In this document: positions 28,729 through 39,032 of the stretch, one piece after another
Layout: every line of letters starts with the position of its first letter
How positions within the stretch are numbered: the stretch's first letter is position 1
The notes under the pieces: generated by a model
Told to the model about the DNA's origin: nothing
What the model saw: the letters and a program-made list of their open reading frames with translations, nothing else
Databases searched by the model: none
Source of the DNA: Nitrospirales bacterium
Lineage (GTDB): Bacteria > Nitrospirota > Nitrospiria > Nitrospirales > UBA8639
Direction: 5' to 3'
Assembly: GCA_029261355.1 (NCBI GenBank)
Contig: JAJDBM010000052.1
Span: 106,039-170,038 of the forward strand
Length of the DNA stretch: 64,000 nucleotides
Position numbers and translations under genes: made by a program

Positions 28729-28758
28729 CAATGACATTGGAGCCTTCCAATGTCATTG
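28729..28758. terminator. Bidirectional terminator between convergent genes
   Basis: Hairpin with 13-bp perfect arms (CAATGACATTGGA and its complement) and the loop GCCT, extended outward by AGGT/ACCT pairs with a small bulge. It lies midway between the convergent genes ending at 28627 and 28824. It has no long T-tract on either strand, so termination could need a factor. Confidence 0.55.
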
Positions 28759-28823
28759 ATACCTCAACCATCAATTTCCCTTCATCCAACAACTCTTCGA
28801 CCCTACTCGCATTCCCTAAAAAA

Positions 28824-30437
28824 TTACTTTTCAATTTGAGCTAGTGAGAAATATTGATATTGTCCAACTCTGCCAATGGGAGAAAACATGACATCGGAAT
28901 TCCCCCACAACCAACTTTCTTCTAAATGGTTATTGAGACCTAATTGATCAATCTTTTGTACAATAAACATCAATCCTAAGTCTTCGCTTATTCTTTTGAC
29001 AAATTCTGCCGGGGGATACAATGTCCACCCTACATAATAGACGGCACCTTTTCCCCAAAATGGAATGACTTGCGATAGATGACTGACGTACGTATCTCCA
29101 TACCAATCGGCTAATCGTTTCCCCCATTTTCCATCAATAAACGATATATCCATCCTACCTTCAGGTGTATGGACATTTTTGACTGAAACATCGGGAAACA
29201 CCATCTGAAGGAAATGAAAATCGGTATACGCCCATGGAATAAGAATCGTTGCTTGAGAATCTTGTTGAAGAATCATATTGACTGTCTTCGTTAATGCGAC
29301 TCGATCAAGTTCATATGGCATAACTTTCACAATAAGGCCATTCATTCCAAACACCAATACGATACTGACGACCACAAACAGTGGTCGAAGAAGCCCATAG
29401 GATTTCATCTTCCTTACGACAAAGTCTAGGCCAATAGCACCGAGACCAGCGAGTGGTAAAATTCCATTGACAAGATATCGAGGCTCAATCATATACTGCC
29501 ATGTAATGAGCATGATGGGCCCACAGGAAACCAGGAACCACACAATGAAAAATGAGGAAAGCCGGTGGTGTCGAAACAATGCTCCGATCGCTAAAAGAAA
29601 AACTACCCCTCCAAAGGTCGCCGTCCCAAGAATTGACATGGCCAGAGACTTTTGCCCCGCATGAATAAATCCTTGATAATATGCAAGCAGAATTTCTGGA
29701 CTTACATCCCAGTACCACAAGAAACAGCAATACCCAATAAATAGTACTGTTGCAGATACGAAGATACTCAATCCCACATCTCGACGTTCCCGAGGAGTCT
29801 CGGCATACCAAATTAAGGAAACAGAAAACCCTACATAAGCAAGGATACAATCCAGCCTAAACAGCCCAGCCAGTAAGAGACACAAACCGCTGACTATTCC
29901 GAACATGAGACACTGACCAAGCGACACATTTCTCGACTGGTGTAAAGCCAAAATACTTAACGTGATACAGAGTAAGGACGGCACTTCAGATAGAAGTTTT
30001 CCAGATAAATATGGAGTAATAGGAAGAAGTAACATGCAAATCCAAGCCAGCCATGCAAACCACTCATTGCCAAAGATCTGCCGCCAAAGACAGTAGCCAA
30101 GAAAAGTCCATGCCCCCATAAGGAAGACGAACACCCAAACGGTAAGGTCGAATCCACCCTTATCTGGCGAAATTATCGTGAATAGGAATTGCAGGAGCCA
30201 AAGGTGAAGCACTTTGGCAAGATAGAACCCACCAGCAACCTGTTCATTAATAGCTCCACCCAGTTGCTCTGGATGAAAGGTTCCTAAAAGAATTTCACTG
30301 ATAGAGAAATGCGTGGCAGCATAGGCAAATCTAATATCATGCCAGTAATGCAGTCCGTCCAGACTCAGCCAGACGGTCCCTAAAGCAAGGGCAAGACCGA
30401 CCCAAGTATTTTCAGTGATGTTAGCGTGGCGAAACAT
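28824..30437 (-). CDS. GT39-like membrane glycosyltransferase
   Basis: About 537 residues. The longer frame begins with TTG at 30443; the ATG two codons later is the more likely start. There are ten or more hydrophobic segments, and the first periplasmic loop (HYWHDIRFAYAATHFS) carries the acidic residue expected in GT-C enzymes of the PMT/ArnT class. A soluble domain follows from about residue 390. These enzymes use polyprenyl-phosphate sugars on the periplasmic side, and the GT2 gene at 17913 could supply the donor. The flippase gene is nine bases upstream. The acceptor is unknown. Confidence 0.78.
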   Translation of the reverse strand: MFRHANITENTWVGLALALGTVWLSLDGLHYWHDIRFAYAATHFSISEILLGTFHPEQLGGAINEQVAGGFYLAKVLHLWLLQFLFTIISPDKGGFDLTVWVFVFLMGAWTFLGYCLWRQIFGNEWFAWLAWICMLLLPITPYLSGKLLSEVPSLLCITLSILALHQSRNVSLGQCLMFGIVSGLCLLLAGLFRLDCILAYVGFSVSLIWYAETPRERRDVGLSIFVSATVLFIGYCCFLWYWDVSPEILLAYYQGFIHAGQKSLAMSILGTATFGGVVFLLAIGALFRHHRLSSFFIVWFLVSCGPIMLITWQYMIEPRYLVNGILPLAGLGAIGLDFVVRKMKSYGLLRPLFVVVSIVLVFGMNGLIVKVMPYELDRVALTKTVNMILQQDSQATILIPWAYTDFHFLQMVFPDVSVKNVHTPEGRMDISFIDGKWGKRLADWYGDTYVSHLSQVIPFWGKGAVYYVGWTLYPPAEFVKRISEDLGLMFIVQKIDQLGLNNHLEESWLWGNSDVMFSPIGRVGQYQYFSLAQIEK

Positions 30438-30446
30438 TTTCAATAC

Positions 30447-31892
30447 TTAGATGCCCGGTAACCGCCCAAAAATTTTAAGCTCTCGGACTGCCTGAAATTC
30501 TTCCTCATCAAAAATGTTGAATACATAGAGTAAGACAAAAAATATCACGTTCAGGATCAACAATTGCAGTACCATTGGATAGCTCGTCAACAAACCGTAC
30601 ACAGGGACGAGCGCTCCCCCCCCAGCCATCACAGGCTTTAACCAATACCCCCACCAATGGACTTTCCATATGAATCGATGAAACGCAGTACATAACATCA
30701 GGCAGACGATGGCCTCAGCCACAACCGTAGCAAAAGCCGCACCAATATGACCGTGCTTGGGGATAAACAAAACATTTAAAACCACATTAGAGGCTAGACC
30801 AAATAACGCGATATAAAGAATAATTTTTTGTTGATCAATCGAAATCATGACGGTTTGAAGAAAGTTAATGGTAAAAACAAAAATGAGTCCAGCTAAAAGT
30901 ATTTCCAAGACATTCACTGAATTCGCATAGTCGTATCCGTAGCTCAAGTCAATAATCATTTCTGACAACAACATCCCATTGATTCCTATGACCAACGATG
31001 CCAAAACAATATACTTGAGCCCCCTTTCAAACAGGGAAATAAATGCTTCCTTATTTTCAACATAGAGGCGAGAGAGCCTCGGCATAAACACTGTTCCGAT
31101 AATGGCTGGAATTAACACAGGACCTTCATATACTTTATAGGCTGCACTATACCACCCAACATGTAAGTCACTTTTCAGTACAGATAACATCACAGTATCA
31201 ATATAAGTATACACACTCAGTGTCATGTAAAACGCACCGATTGGGAACGCGGTGAGAACCAATTCCTTCACCACTGAAAAATTACCACCAAACGAAATAG
31301 GACAAATTTTGAATCGAACAACACATGCAATAATCGCTAAATCGAATACCCGAAGTAACACAAATACCCAACACACCCACAGAAGCCCTTGACCAGACAC
31401 CAGGCTTGCCGAAACCAAAATCAAAAGTGACAGTCGTTCAATCGCTAAACTAATAGCATCTAAATCAAACATTTCCCGAGCTAACAAGACCGGACGAAAA
31501 GCATCTTTCCAGGAATGCAGGATTTGTGAAATGGCCATCAGGTACACAGCTTGAAGAGTGATGGCAGAATCATGCAGAAATTGAACAATGACGCAGATCA
31601 ACAACAAAACAAATGGTGATGCCAATAACTTCCATGTGAGAATATGTGAAAGATAATGTGAAGCAAGCTCTGGTTTTCGAGCAACATCTCGGACCGTTAA
31701 GTAATACAAGCCAGGATCTAAAAGAGGAACAAACAGCACCACAAATGCTACGGCAAATGAGAAGCGTCCAAAGTCTTCTGCCCCAAGATATCGCGCCACA
31801 ACGAGATACAAGACAAATAAGGCAAATGTCGTGACAGCAGACATCACTCCATAAACCATCGTATTTTTCAATACCGACCGATGCTCAGACAT
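30447..31892 (-). CDS. Polysaccharide flippase (Wzx, MOP superfamily), copy 2
   Basis: 481 residues, twelve to fourteen hydrophobic segments. The N-terminus has KNTMVYGVMSAVTTFALFVL and YLGAEDFGRFSFAVAFV, typical of MOP-family O-antigen and EPS flippases, and no other conserved domain is visible. It would carry lipid-linked repeat units across the inner membrane. It is followed after nine bases by the GT39-like gene; upstream is a 260-base gap to a methyltransferase gene. It differs clearly from the first flippase (2165-3679), so the two are not recent duplicates. Confidence 0.9.
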   Translation of the reverse strand: MSEHRSVLKNTMVYGVMSAVTTFALFVLYLVVARYLGAEDFGRFSFAVAFVVLFVPLLDPGLYYLTVRDVARKPELASHYLSHILTWKLLASPFVLLLICVIVQFLHDSAITLQAVYLMAISQILHSWKDAFRPVLLAREMFDLDAISLAIERLSLLILVSASLVSGQGLLWVCWVFVLLRVFDLAIIACVVRFKICPISFGGNFSVVKELVLTAFPIGAFYMTLSVYTYIDTVMLSVLKSDLHVGWYSAAYKVYEGPVLIPAIIGTVFMPRLSRLYVENKEAFISLFERGLKYIVLASLVIGINGMLLSEMIIDLSYGYDYANSVNVLEILLAGLIFVFTINFLQTVMISIDQQKIILYIALFGLASNVVLNVLFIPKHGHIGAAFATVVAEAIVCLMLCTAFHRFIWKVHWWGYWLKPVMAGGGALVPVYGLLTSYPMVLQLLILNVIFFVLLYVFNIFDEEEFQAVRELKIFGRLPGI

Positions 31893-32152
31893 CTGTTATG
31901 GCACCATCACTTGGTAGAATTGAAAAGTTACAACAATCATAAAATGGAGAGAACCCCGTCTCGAAACTGATTGACTTACATTGTCCAGACAAAGATTTCA
32001 ACCAAAAAATTGATTACACTCTTATGAAGCAAAGGAGACATAGAAGTCGGACGAGAGTCATGGGAAGACACACCCTGAGATCAGAGACATCACAAGAATT
32101 TCGATGGAGGTATGAAAGTAATTGGAATGGGAAAAAGAAGAGGGTTTCACTA

Positions 32153-32992
32153 TTATGAAGAAGATGATTTTCGTCCAACTGCCATCATAAATCGTCCCGC
32201 TCCAAGGCTATCATCCCATTCCATGGACTCAAGCTCATATAAACCTGAATGGATTTCTTCACTGGTCAATTGATCAACATCGATAACCGAGGCCAGCCCA
32301 TCATAACCGGAACCAGAGAAAACACCAATGGGCTGGAGTCTGAATACATCCAATCCATATTCATTGAAAAGTTGTTGAATTTCCTTAGGAGTCTGCCAGT
32401 TATAATAACTTGGCACTGAAGCAAGCTTCAGAAGACCTTCAGAATGTTGAGCCACATACAAGGCTTTTTCAAATTGCTTTTGCCGAAGAAGCGTCGTGAC
32501 AAAGTAATGCTTACTCCGAAATGTACCGACAAAAACTCCTGAGCTTTTCAGAACTCTACTATACTCGCCGATAATTTCTTTATATTCAGCACATGTATAT
32601 AAAACCCCCATACAAATAACAGCATTAAATTTTTGGCTCGGCAATGCACGAAGAGATGGAAGAAGGTCACCTGAAATCCATTCAACTGATACACCACTTT
32701 CCTTTGCCCGAACCTCGGCCATCGATAGACTAGGCTTATGGATTTCAATTCCTGTCATGGAGTATCCAGCCTCGGCCAATCCCACAGTCATTGTTCCAGA
32801 TCCACACCCGCCATCAAGAACCGTACAGGCAGACCGATCTTCATGCTGATCAGCCAGGATTGATAGAATTTTCTCCAAACAAATCTTGGTATACATTGCC
32901 TCTCCAACTGTTCCATCAGCCGACACATTCTTGAATTGATTAAGTTGATTGAGGACTTTTTGAATGCCAAGATATTTCAATTTTTCAAACAT
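32153..32992 (-). CDS. SAM-dependent class I methyltransferase
   Basis: 279 residues with a Rossmann-like domain: motif I VLDGGCGSGTMTVGLAEAG near residue 60, an acidic residue at the end of strand 2 (TGIEIHKPS) and a motif IV region (FNAVICMGVLYTC). A GGAGG ribosome site precedes the ATG by nine bases. In an EPS locus the acceptor is probably a sugar hydroxyl. It lies 93 bases before a GT4 gene and 260 bases after the flippase gene, with its own strong ribosome site. The substrate cannot be predicted. Confidence 0.87.
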   Translation of the reverse strand: MFEKLKYLGIQKVLNQLNQFKNVSADGTVGEAMYTKICLEKILSILADQHEDRSACTVLDGGCGSGTMTVGLAEAGYSMTGIEIHKPSLSMAEVRAKESGVSVEWISGDLLPSLRALPSQKFNAVICMGVLYTCAEYKEIIGEYSRVLKSSGVFVGTFRSKHYFVTTLLRQKQFEKALYVAQHSEGLLKLASVPSYYNWQTPKEIQQLFNEYGLDVFRLQPIGVFSGSGYDGLASVIDVDQLTSEEIHSGLYELESMEWDDSLGAGRFMMAVGRKSSSS

Positions 32993-33085
32993 AGTCTCGT
33001 CCCTCCCATTAGGAACTCTTTGAGGACTGTAACAATAATTATGGTAGCTTGTTCAGGCAGTCCTGACAATTACAAAACATGGACA

Positions 33086-34339
33086 TTATGTCTTAGAATC
33101 CGTGTCGCATGGCAAAGATGCGGTGACCGTATTGATGAGTTGTACATACCGGTCAACAATAACATCGAGAGAAAATTGACCAGAAATAGTATCTTGCCCT
33201 GCCTTCCCAAGCCTTCCTGCCTTTTCTGGATTGTTCAACATATCTTTCATGGCTGCGAACAGACTCGCCTCATCACCATAAGGCACTAATATGCCATTTT
33301 CTCCATTCTGCACAATATCAGTAATGCCATCAATTTGAGTAGCAATTGAAGGAAGACCGAACGCTAAAGCCTCAAGCAAAGACATCGGACATCCCTCAGT
33401 CTCGGATGGAAACACGAAAAAATCTGCCATAGCTAAATAATCATACACATTATAGATTGACCCTGTAATGCTGACACTGGCAGCCAGCTGTTTGGTCAGA
33501 ATAAATTCCTGAAGTTCTTCCTCACACGACAGCGAATAGCCCTGCCCTGCTCCTATTAATATAAGATGGATGTTCGTAAACTCTTTGACAAGATCATTCC
33601 AAACTCGCAATAAATACTCTAACCCCTTCCCCTTGACTAATCTTCCCGTATAAACAAAACATCTTTTCTCAGGAAACCCTAAATGAATTTGGAGACGTTC
33701 ACGTTCTCCGGCATTAACCGTAACAACTTTGTTCATTTCAATGCCGTTATGAATCTCAAAAACCGATTGTTCAGGAAATCCTGCGCGAAGAAATTCCTTA
33801 GTAATTGAGCCACTCACCCCCACAAATCCATCAGCGAATGATAAAAGTTTATTACGAAAAGACGTTAAATATCTTACGAGCAGTACTCTCCACCACGAGG
33901 TAGATTGTCCAAATTGAGTGGCAAATGAACCGTCAATTTCTCCACAAGACACCGCATTCAATATACAGGTTTTCCCAAAAATCTTAGCGGTAAATACCCC
34001 TAAAATACCCAACACTTTGAGATCACAGACAATGATACAGTCAATTTCCTTCCTGTGCCTGATCAATGCAAGCAAGGCTGGCCCCATCATCAAATACTTC
34101 CCAATTCGATGAAGCCCAACGGCCGGTGGGACTCGATAGACCTCAATACCATCGAGACTTTCGTAAGAAAGATGGTCAGGGCTAATTTTTCGTGTGATAA
34201 CTGATACCCTCGCACCACGTTCTATGAGCTTAGACCCATTCTTAATGATTTGGGTTGAGGCTCCATGAATAATAGGGTAAAAGTCCTCGATAAGAAAACA
34301 GATACCAGGAGATGATTTTTCAAACTGTAGTCCTTGCAT
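33086..34339 (-). CDS. Glycosyltransferase family 4
   Basis: 417 residues, GT-B fold. The N-terminal half has GICFLIEDFYPIIHGAST, with the Gly-rich acceptor loop; the C-terminal half has EIHNGIEMNKVV, YTGRLVKGKGLEYLLRVW and SETEGCPMSLLEALAFGLP (the E-x7-E nucleotide-sugar motif). It would add one sugar to the EPS repeat unit on the cytoplasmic side. It lies between two methyltransferase genes, which suggests that a sugar it adds is methylated, but this is inference. No good ribosome site is seen. Confidence 0.88.
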   Translation of the reverse strand: MQGLQFEKSSPGICFLIEDFYPIIHGASTQIIKNGSKLIERGARVSVITRKISPDHLSYESLDGIEVYRVPPAVGLHRIGKYLMMGPALLALIRHRKEIDCIIVCDLKVLGILGVFTAKIFGKTCILNAVSCGEIDGSFATQFGQSTSWWRVLLVRYLTSFRNKLLSFADGFVGVSGSITKEFLRAGFPEQSVFEIHNGIEMNKVVTVNAGERERLQIHLGFPEKRCFVYTGRLVKGKGLEYLLRVWNDLVKEFTNIHLILIGAGQGYSLSCEEELQEFILTKQLAASVSITGSIYNVYDYLAMADFFVFPSETEGCPMSLLEALAFGLPSIATQIDGITDIVQNGENGILVPYGDEASLFAAMKDMLNNPEKAGRLGKAGQDTISGQFSLDVIVDRYVQLINTVTASLPCDTDSKT

Positions 34340-34665
34340 GAATAGCGCGCTCTAATCGATATTGATTGATCAACCCTTAAATATGGTGGACAACCTACAG
34401 GCGTTGCGTACTTCCCCAAGAATCTGTTGCGACAGGAAAATAACAATCCCACAACTACATGCATAGGACTGACAAGACTGAGGCTTTTTCATAAGCAAAG
34501 CAAACGATACAGATAAATTGTAAGAATTCTCAAAAGATGATCGTGTCAATCAATTTTCCACAATCATATAGGTCCCCACACTACATAATAACTAAAAACA
34601 TGTGTGATCATTCTTTTGGCACATCCCGTAATATTCAGTTCCCAAACATCTTTTTCTACGATGAA
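34340..34665. other. Intergenic region
   Basis: 326 bases. I see no credible ORF, hairpin terminator or sigma-54 element; an 80-codon minus-strand frame overlapping its left part runs into the GT4 gene out of frame and is a shadow. Confidence 0.4.
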
Positions 34666-35466
34666 TCAACTGTTAATTTCTAAGTCACTGTTGTTCGACT
34701 GACAGACGGCATAATATTCAGTGCCATAATACGCCTCAAAGATAGGATAGAGCATGTTGACTGGAAAAAGACTGAAAAAAGAATAGAGCCCATACTTCAC
34801 ACGACTTGAAAAACCAGGCTTTTGAGCCATTCTTTTCTTCGTGGCTGCTCCAAACAAAACTTCTTTGGGTGGTCTCCAAGTCGTTACCGTAGAACAGAGA
34901 ATCTCCAATCCTGAACTTTCGATGATCGTTTCTAGTTCCTTCTGATCAAACTCATACAAATGGCCTTCTGTTTCATAGGCAAGACTTTTTCTCTCTTTCA
35001 ACCCTAGGTTATTTAATAAAGAAATTAACCATGTTTTTTCTAAAGGGACCTTAACCGCAATATACCTCGCATGTCGCTTTGCCACGTTTAACGTGCCTGG
35101 AATATCTTCTAAATGTTCAAGAACATCAATAAATGTCACCAAATCCAGTTTTGCAATGTTTTTTAATTGATGAACATCGCCATGAATAAACATACGATGG
35201 GGGAAGGCCGTTCTTGCATGACCAAGCATGGTCGATGAGACATCAATCCCAATTGCCTCATCAACGTCAAAATTTTGAGCGAGTGAGTCTAAGAACTGAC
35301 CTAACCCACAGCCAACATCAACTATACGCTTAGGACTTAGATTAGCCATGAGCGCACAAAAAACCTTTACCTTATTGGCCGTATCGAGGCTTTCTAGATT
35401 TCGACGATCAGTCGAAGACCATTGCTCACCATATTGTTCGTAAAAATCATCACCTAAAGGATTCAT
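34666..35466 (-). CDS. SAM-dependent class I methyltransferase, copy 2
   Basis: 266 residues: motif I RIVDVGCGLGQFLDSL near residue 46, AIGIDVSSTMLGHAR, then GDVHQL and FIDVLEHLEDIPG, the Ubi/Coq-type arrangement with LEHLED. The C-terminal third has basic and aromatic residues that could form the acceptor site. The enzyme probably methylates a sugar of the polymer or a lipid-linked intermediate. It stands between gaps of 326 and 401 bases and might be transcribed separately. The first ATG is used; GGAG lies very close to it. Confidence 0.85.
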   Translation of the reverse strand: MNPLGDDFYEQYGEQWSSTDRRNLESLDTANKVKVFCALMANLSPKRIVDVGCGLGQFLDSLAQNFDVDEAIGIDVSSTMLGHARTAFPHRMFIHGDVHQLKNIAKLDLVTFIDVLEHLEDIPGTLNVAKRHARYIAVKVPLEKTWLISLLNNLGLKERKSLAYETEGHLYEFDQKELETIIESSGLEILCSTVTTWRPPKEVLFGAATKKRMAQKPGFSSRVKYGLYSFFSLFPVNMLYPIFEAYYGTEYYAVCQSNNSDLEINS

Positions 35467-35867
35467 ACGCTCCGCAGTCCTCTCTCAACCTCCCAGCTGT
35501 AAAATGGAAGAAGAAACTAGGTCTTATTAGAATATTACCTCAGAAGAACTCGTCATGCATGGTAAGTCGGTCCTGCTGCTCGCAGAATTCTAAAATCAGG
35601 TATTACGGTGCTTACATACATAAACGCCTGACTTCCCAACCGCGACCTTCCATGGCATGCATTGCTTCGGTCGAGCATCGATCGATTGTCATAATTTCGA
35701 TTCGATGAACAAATGTTGGAATTTAATTACCGTACAGGCAAGATTCGAAAAACTTGATATGTACTTCCGACTGGTCTGTTAGCTAAGCAGACGTTCCTTC
35801 AATGACTAGCATCATCTTATCAACAAGTTTGATGCGACGTATCAACTTATCTGACATTTGTATTCAT
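35467..35867. other. Intergenic region
   Basis: 401 bases with no credible ORF. A TGGCAT...TTGC pair at 35653-35665 looks like a sigma-54 element but its spacing is two bases short, and no plus-strand gene follows. Confidence 0.4.
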
Positions 35868-36890
35868 TTAGATTTTAATTTCCTCAAATATCTCCCCGGC
35901 ATCTGAGGATATAAATGGTACATCATAAATATTCACAATAAACACTTTTCGATACACAATCAATTCTTCGACTTTTCTTGCTGGACTCATTGAGACATTT
36001 GATCGACTATTTAATACTTGAAACGCTGAGATAAGAGAAAGGAGGATAGCTTGCAAAAAAATGATTCCCAAGGCACCAGCTACTGTAGAGGCCCATCCTG
36101 GAATGGCCCAATCAGTAAACAGCCGCTCCATGACTACGATGAATATTCCTAAGGTGGTCATGCATGCTAAAAATATGGCTGCAACAAGAATTCGAACAAA
36201 GGCAATATCAGTAAAAACCGAAATCGCACTCAGCCCTAGAGTAATGAGTGACACCGTATTCAACTTCGATTGTCCGGCATACCTTGTCCCACGATTTGTC
36301 GGCACCGTCTGTATGGGCATTCGTGAGCGCATGACTGTGGCCGCTAAATGATTCCAGATATCAGGCATACAAATAAGCCGCCTGAGTAAAGGTATCGGTA
36401 TCAGCGAAAAATTCCCATGCGAAATTGCTGTACCAGTTAACAGCTTAAAGACCCCTTTATACAGGCGGTAACAAGTTTTGAATAATTGCCCTTCGGAACG
36501 TTGGGCACGTTGAGCGACAACAATATGGTCAGGGCTTCTCTCATATTGTTCTATGAGAAGAAGAAGGTCGGAAGGTTTATCTTCACCATCGCAGTCCATG
36601 ACGATAGAAATATCATGAACATTTCTTTTCACCACTTCAGCAAGACCTAATGCAATCGCCCGCTGATGACCCATATTGAAGGCTAATTCAAGAATTTCCA
36701 CTGATTGAACACGTCTCGTTCTCAGACCGTCCATTAACATGACCGGCATAGCCTGAGGAGATCCGTCATTCACACCGACAATGGAGACCTCAACATCGTT
36801 GAACTCTAACGCACGGTCAATTTCAGGAATAAGTTTCCTGAAACTTTCCCAATCATTATACACCGGTGTCACAATCACGAGTCTCAGCAC
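35868..36890 (-). CDS. Glycosyltransferase family 2, membrane-attached
   Basis: About 340 residues from a GTG at 36890, chosen because AAGGGAG lies eight bases upstream and the product then begins at LRLVIVTPVYNDW; an ATG at 36914 would add eight residues. GT-A domain with GVNDGSPQ and the metal-binding VMDCDGEDKPSD, then two membrane segments (about 225-285). This is the plan of polyprenyl-phosphate hexose synthases or of EPS glycosyltransferases with a membrane anchor. The GT39-type enzyme encoded 58 bases upstream may use its product. Confidence 0.87.
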   Translation of the reverse strand: MLRLVIVTPVYNDWESFRKLIPEIDRALEFNDVEVSIVGVNDGSPQAMPVMLMDGLRTRRVQSVEILELAFNMGHQRAIALGLAEVVKRNVHDISIVMDCDGEDKPSDLLLLIEQYERSPDHIVVAQRAQRSEGQLFKTCYRLYKGVFKLLTGTAISHGNFSLIPIPLLRRLICMPDIWNHLAATVMRSRMPIQTVPTNRGTRYAGQSKLNTVSLITLGLSAISVFTDIAFVRILVAAIFLACMTTLGIFIVVMERLFTDWAIPGWASTVAGALGIIFLQAILLSLISAFQVLNSRSNVSMSPARKVEELIVYRKVFIVNIYDVPFISSDAGEIFEEIKI

Positions 36891-36948
36891 AACATTCACT
36901 CCCTTGGACACCATTTTCGGTTTCTTTTATACACGACTTAATGCCGTT

Positions 36949-38598
36949 TCATTTTTTCTTCCCTGGTGAGACTGAGTGGTGGTAGCGAGGGTTTGCATGA
37001 GGTCTGGACTCTTTCATAGTCATCTCAAATTCATATAACTGGTGACCATAATTCTCGTAAACTAATCTATAGTTTCCTCCAAGAAAATCACGAAACTGCT
37101 TATAAACGTTTCCTCCTCGCTGAACTTCTTTCTCATTTTTTACTTTATCCACGATAAACCGAGGTGGCGCCGTCATTAAATCTGGCCACAGCTCTGTCCA
37201 AATTTCTTCAGACTGCTGTTCATTGATATCCTGTTTCCAGACATCAAGAAGTCGGGCATCTAGGTTCCTGGAGGGACTATTCATTTGAGTATCAAAATAG
37301 ATTGCCGGGAGATAGTCCCAGATAAACAAGGTATCTCCTGGAACCCGACGACCCTTGATTTGCTCCGCAACTGCCTTCCAGGCGTACGTGAAGGATGGAG
37401 GACTTATCATCAGTCTTCCCATAGCTCCAATATCAGTTGCTTGAGAACATAACAACGGACCGATAAGAAGAGAGACAATAATTACTCGAATATTCGTAAA
37501 ATTTTGTTTTTGAGGAAGATGATCAACTGATAACGCATAGACCATCCCGGCGGTAACGGAAAGACTCGCAGTTAATGGCAAAAAGTAATGGGTATAATTT
37601 CGACCACCTGCTAGGGCACCACACAAATCGCCAAGATTCCACAATAAGACTAAGGGCAAGAAAAACAATATATTGCCTTCACTCACATAATGATCGCTGG
37701 ATTTTCCTCTTTGAAGAAAATGATGAACAATCAGTATGCCTACCGCACAGAATGCACTGACAACAAGACTCGATAATATCTGAATATTTTCAAGGATATC
37801 GAACGGAATGACATAAAAAGGCTTCTGGCTTGCGACGCCGTACTTCACATTATAAAACAAAGTCGCATCAAACAATTCCAGCAACCCATCATACATCCAA
37901 AAATAGATCACGAATGGCAACCAGGCCATACACACGCCAAGAGAATTCGTCATTGCAGATATCAGGAATTTCTTGAACTCGATCCTTTGCATCCATGTCC
38001 ACAACAAAAACAAAAAAGCCAATTGTGCGATATAGGGAATTAACCCCGTTGGCTTAAATATGGAAGCGATACCTGCAAAGAAACCAGCAAAAAAAATCCA
38101 CTTACCATTGAAGGGCAGACCTGCCTTGACAAAAAAATACATACTCAAGATAACGGGAAGGATTAAATAGACTTCAGGCAGATTATTACTATCGTGATAA
38201 AAGAACGAGTTACAGGCCATAGATGCACACACCCCAGCCAAGCTGGACGAAAACCATGACCCACCTAATTGGCGGATAAATAATACAATCCCTAGAATGG
38301 AGCAAAGGATAAAGGCACCCTCTACAATGGCAAGGACAGTCAACGTATTTGGAAAGATCAAGAAAACTAACGATCCAAGAGCAAAGACTCCAGGAGGCTT
38401 ATGCTCCCACACATCGAGATACGGAATGTTTCCATGAAGCCATTGCTGACTGATGTATGCATAGAGAGCCCCATCATTGGGTATAGGCTCTAGGGCGACA
38501 TGGCTCATGCCCACAATAGTAGAAACTAAAGCCCAAGCTGAGACAAGCAAGCAAGCAAGTGTAGGGGTAGGAAATATTCTTCGAATATTCTCACTCAT
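36949..38598 (-). CDS. GT39-like membrane glycosyltransferase, copy 2
   Basis: 549 residues with about eleven hydrophobic segments. The first periplasmic loop has the canonical GT39 pattern PNDGALYAYISQ followed by NIPYLDVWEHKPPG, with the catalytic Asp. A soluble tail follows from about residue 410. It should transfer a sugar from a polyprenyl-phosphate donor on the outer face of the inner membrane, and the neighbouring GT2 gene is the natural donor-forming partner. The gene is separated from the GT4 gene downstream of position 40175 by 434 bases. Confidence 0.85.
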   Translation of the reverse strand: MSENIRRIFPTPTLACLLVSAWALVSTIVGMSHVALEPIPNDGALYAYISQQWLHGNIPYLDVWEHKPPGVFALGSLVFLIFPNTLTVLAIVEGAFILCSILGIVLFIRQLGGSWFSSSLAGVCASMACNSFFYHDSNNLPEVYLILPVILSMYFFVKAGLPFNGKWIFFAGFFAGIASIFKPTGLIPYIAQLAFLFLLWTWMQRIEFKKFLISAMTNSLGVCMAWLPFVIYFWMYDGLLELFDATLFYNVKYGVASQKPFYVIPFDILENIQILSSLVVSAFCAVGILIVHHFLQRGKSSDHYVSEGNILFFLPLVLLWNLGDLCGALAGGRNYTHYFLPLTASLSVTAGMVYALSVDHLPQKQNFTNIRVIIVSLLIGPLLCSQATDIGAMGRLMISPPSFTYAWKAVAEQIKGRRVPGDTLFIWDYLPAIYFDTQMNSPSRNLDARLLDVWKQDINEQQSEEIWTELWPDLMTAPPRFIVDKVKNEKEVQRGGNVYKQFRDFLGGNYRLVYENYGHQLYEFEMTMKESRPHANPRYHHSVSPGKKK

Positions 38599-39032
38599 TT
38601 ATCATTTTGCCTTCATAGATCAAATAACTCATCTCTCTCAAGAAAATATTGACAAGAGTGGTAATCGGAAATGACGAAAGTCAAAATTAGCCAAATTCCC
38701 ATAGACTCTCCTCCTGACACTTTTCTTCACTTTCTATATCGTCAAAATTTCTAAAAAAGGAGAGCCACACGCATACATCAAGAAAACATTGTCAGATATA
38801 AGGGAAAAAAATGGAGAGATTACCTACGGGCGCAGACATTAGAACCACACTTAGACAGCGAGGGATCTCAAAAGCCCAAGTTATTTTCGTGATTGCAAGA
38901 AGTCCACATACGTGAAACCGCGCTATTTAGGCGCATACATGAGGATGTGAGCACGAGAAGAATACCCAAATCTCGAAGAAAGACGGTTTCTGGAGGTGCA
39001 TATCTGTAGTTCTTCAGGAAGATGTGACCGTT
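38599..39032. other. Intergenic region
   Basis: 434 bases, no credible ORF. I see no perfect hairpin or sigma-54 element. It divides the block of GT39, GT2 and methyltransferase genes from the deacetylase/synthetase block, so it may hold a promoter. Confidence 0.4.

Noticed and set aside
35653..35665. TGGCAT...TTGC, sigma-54-like, plus strand
   Set aside because: Spacing is two bases short and no plus-strand gene follows.
28824..38598. GT39-like proteins considered as exosortase or Wzy polymerase
   Set aside because: First loops fit GT39 and no exosortase Cys/Arg/His motifs were seen; a polymerase role cannot be excluded but is not supported.
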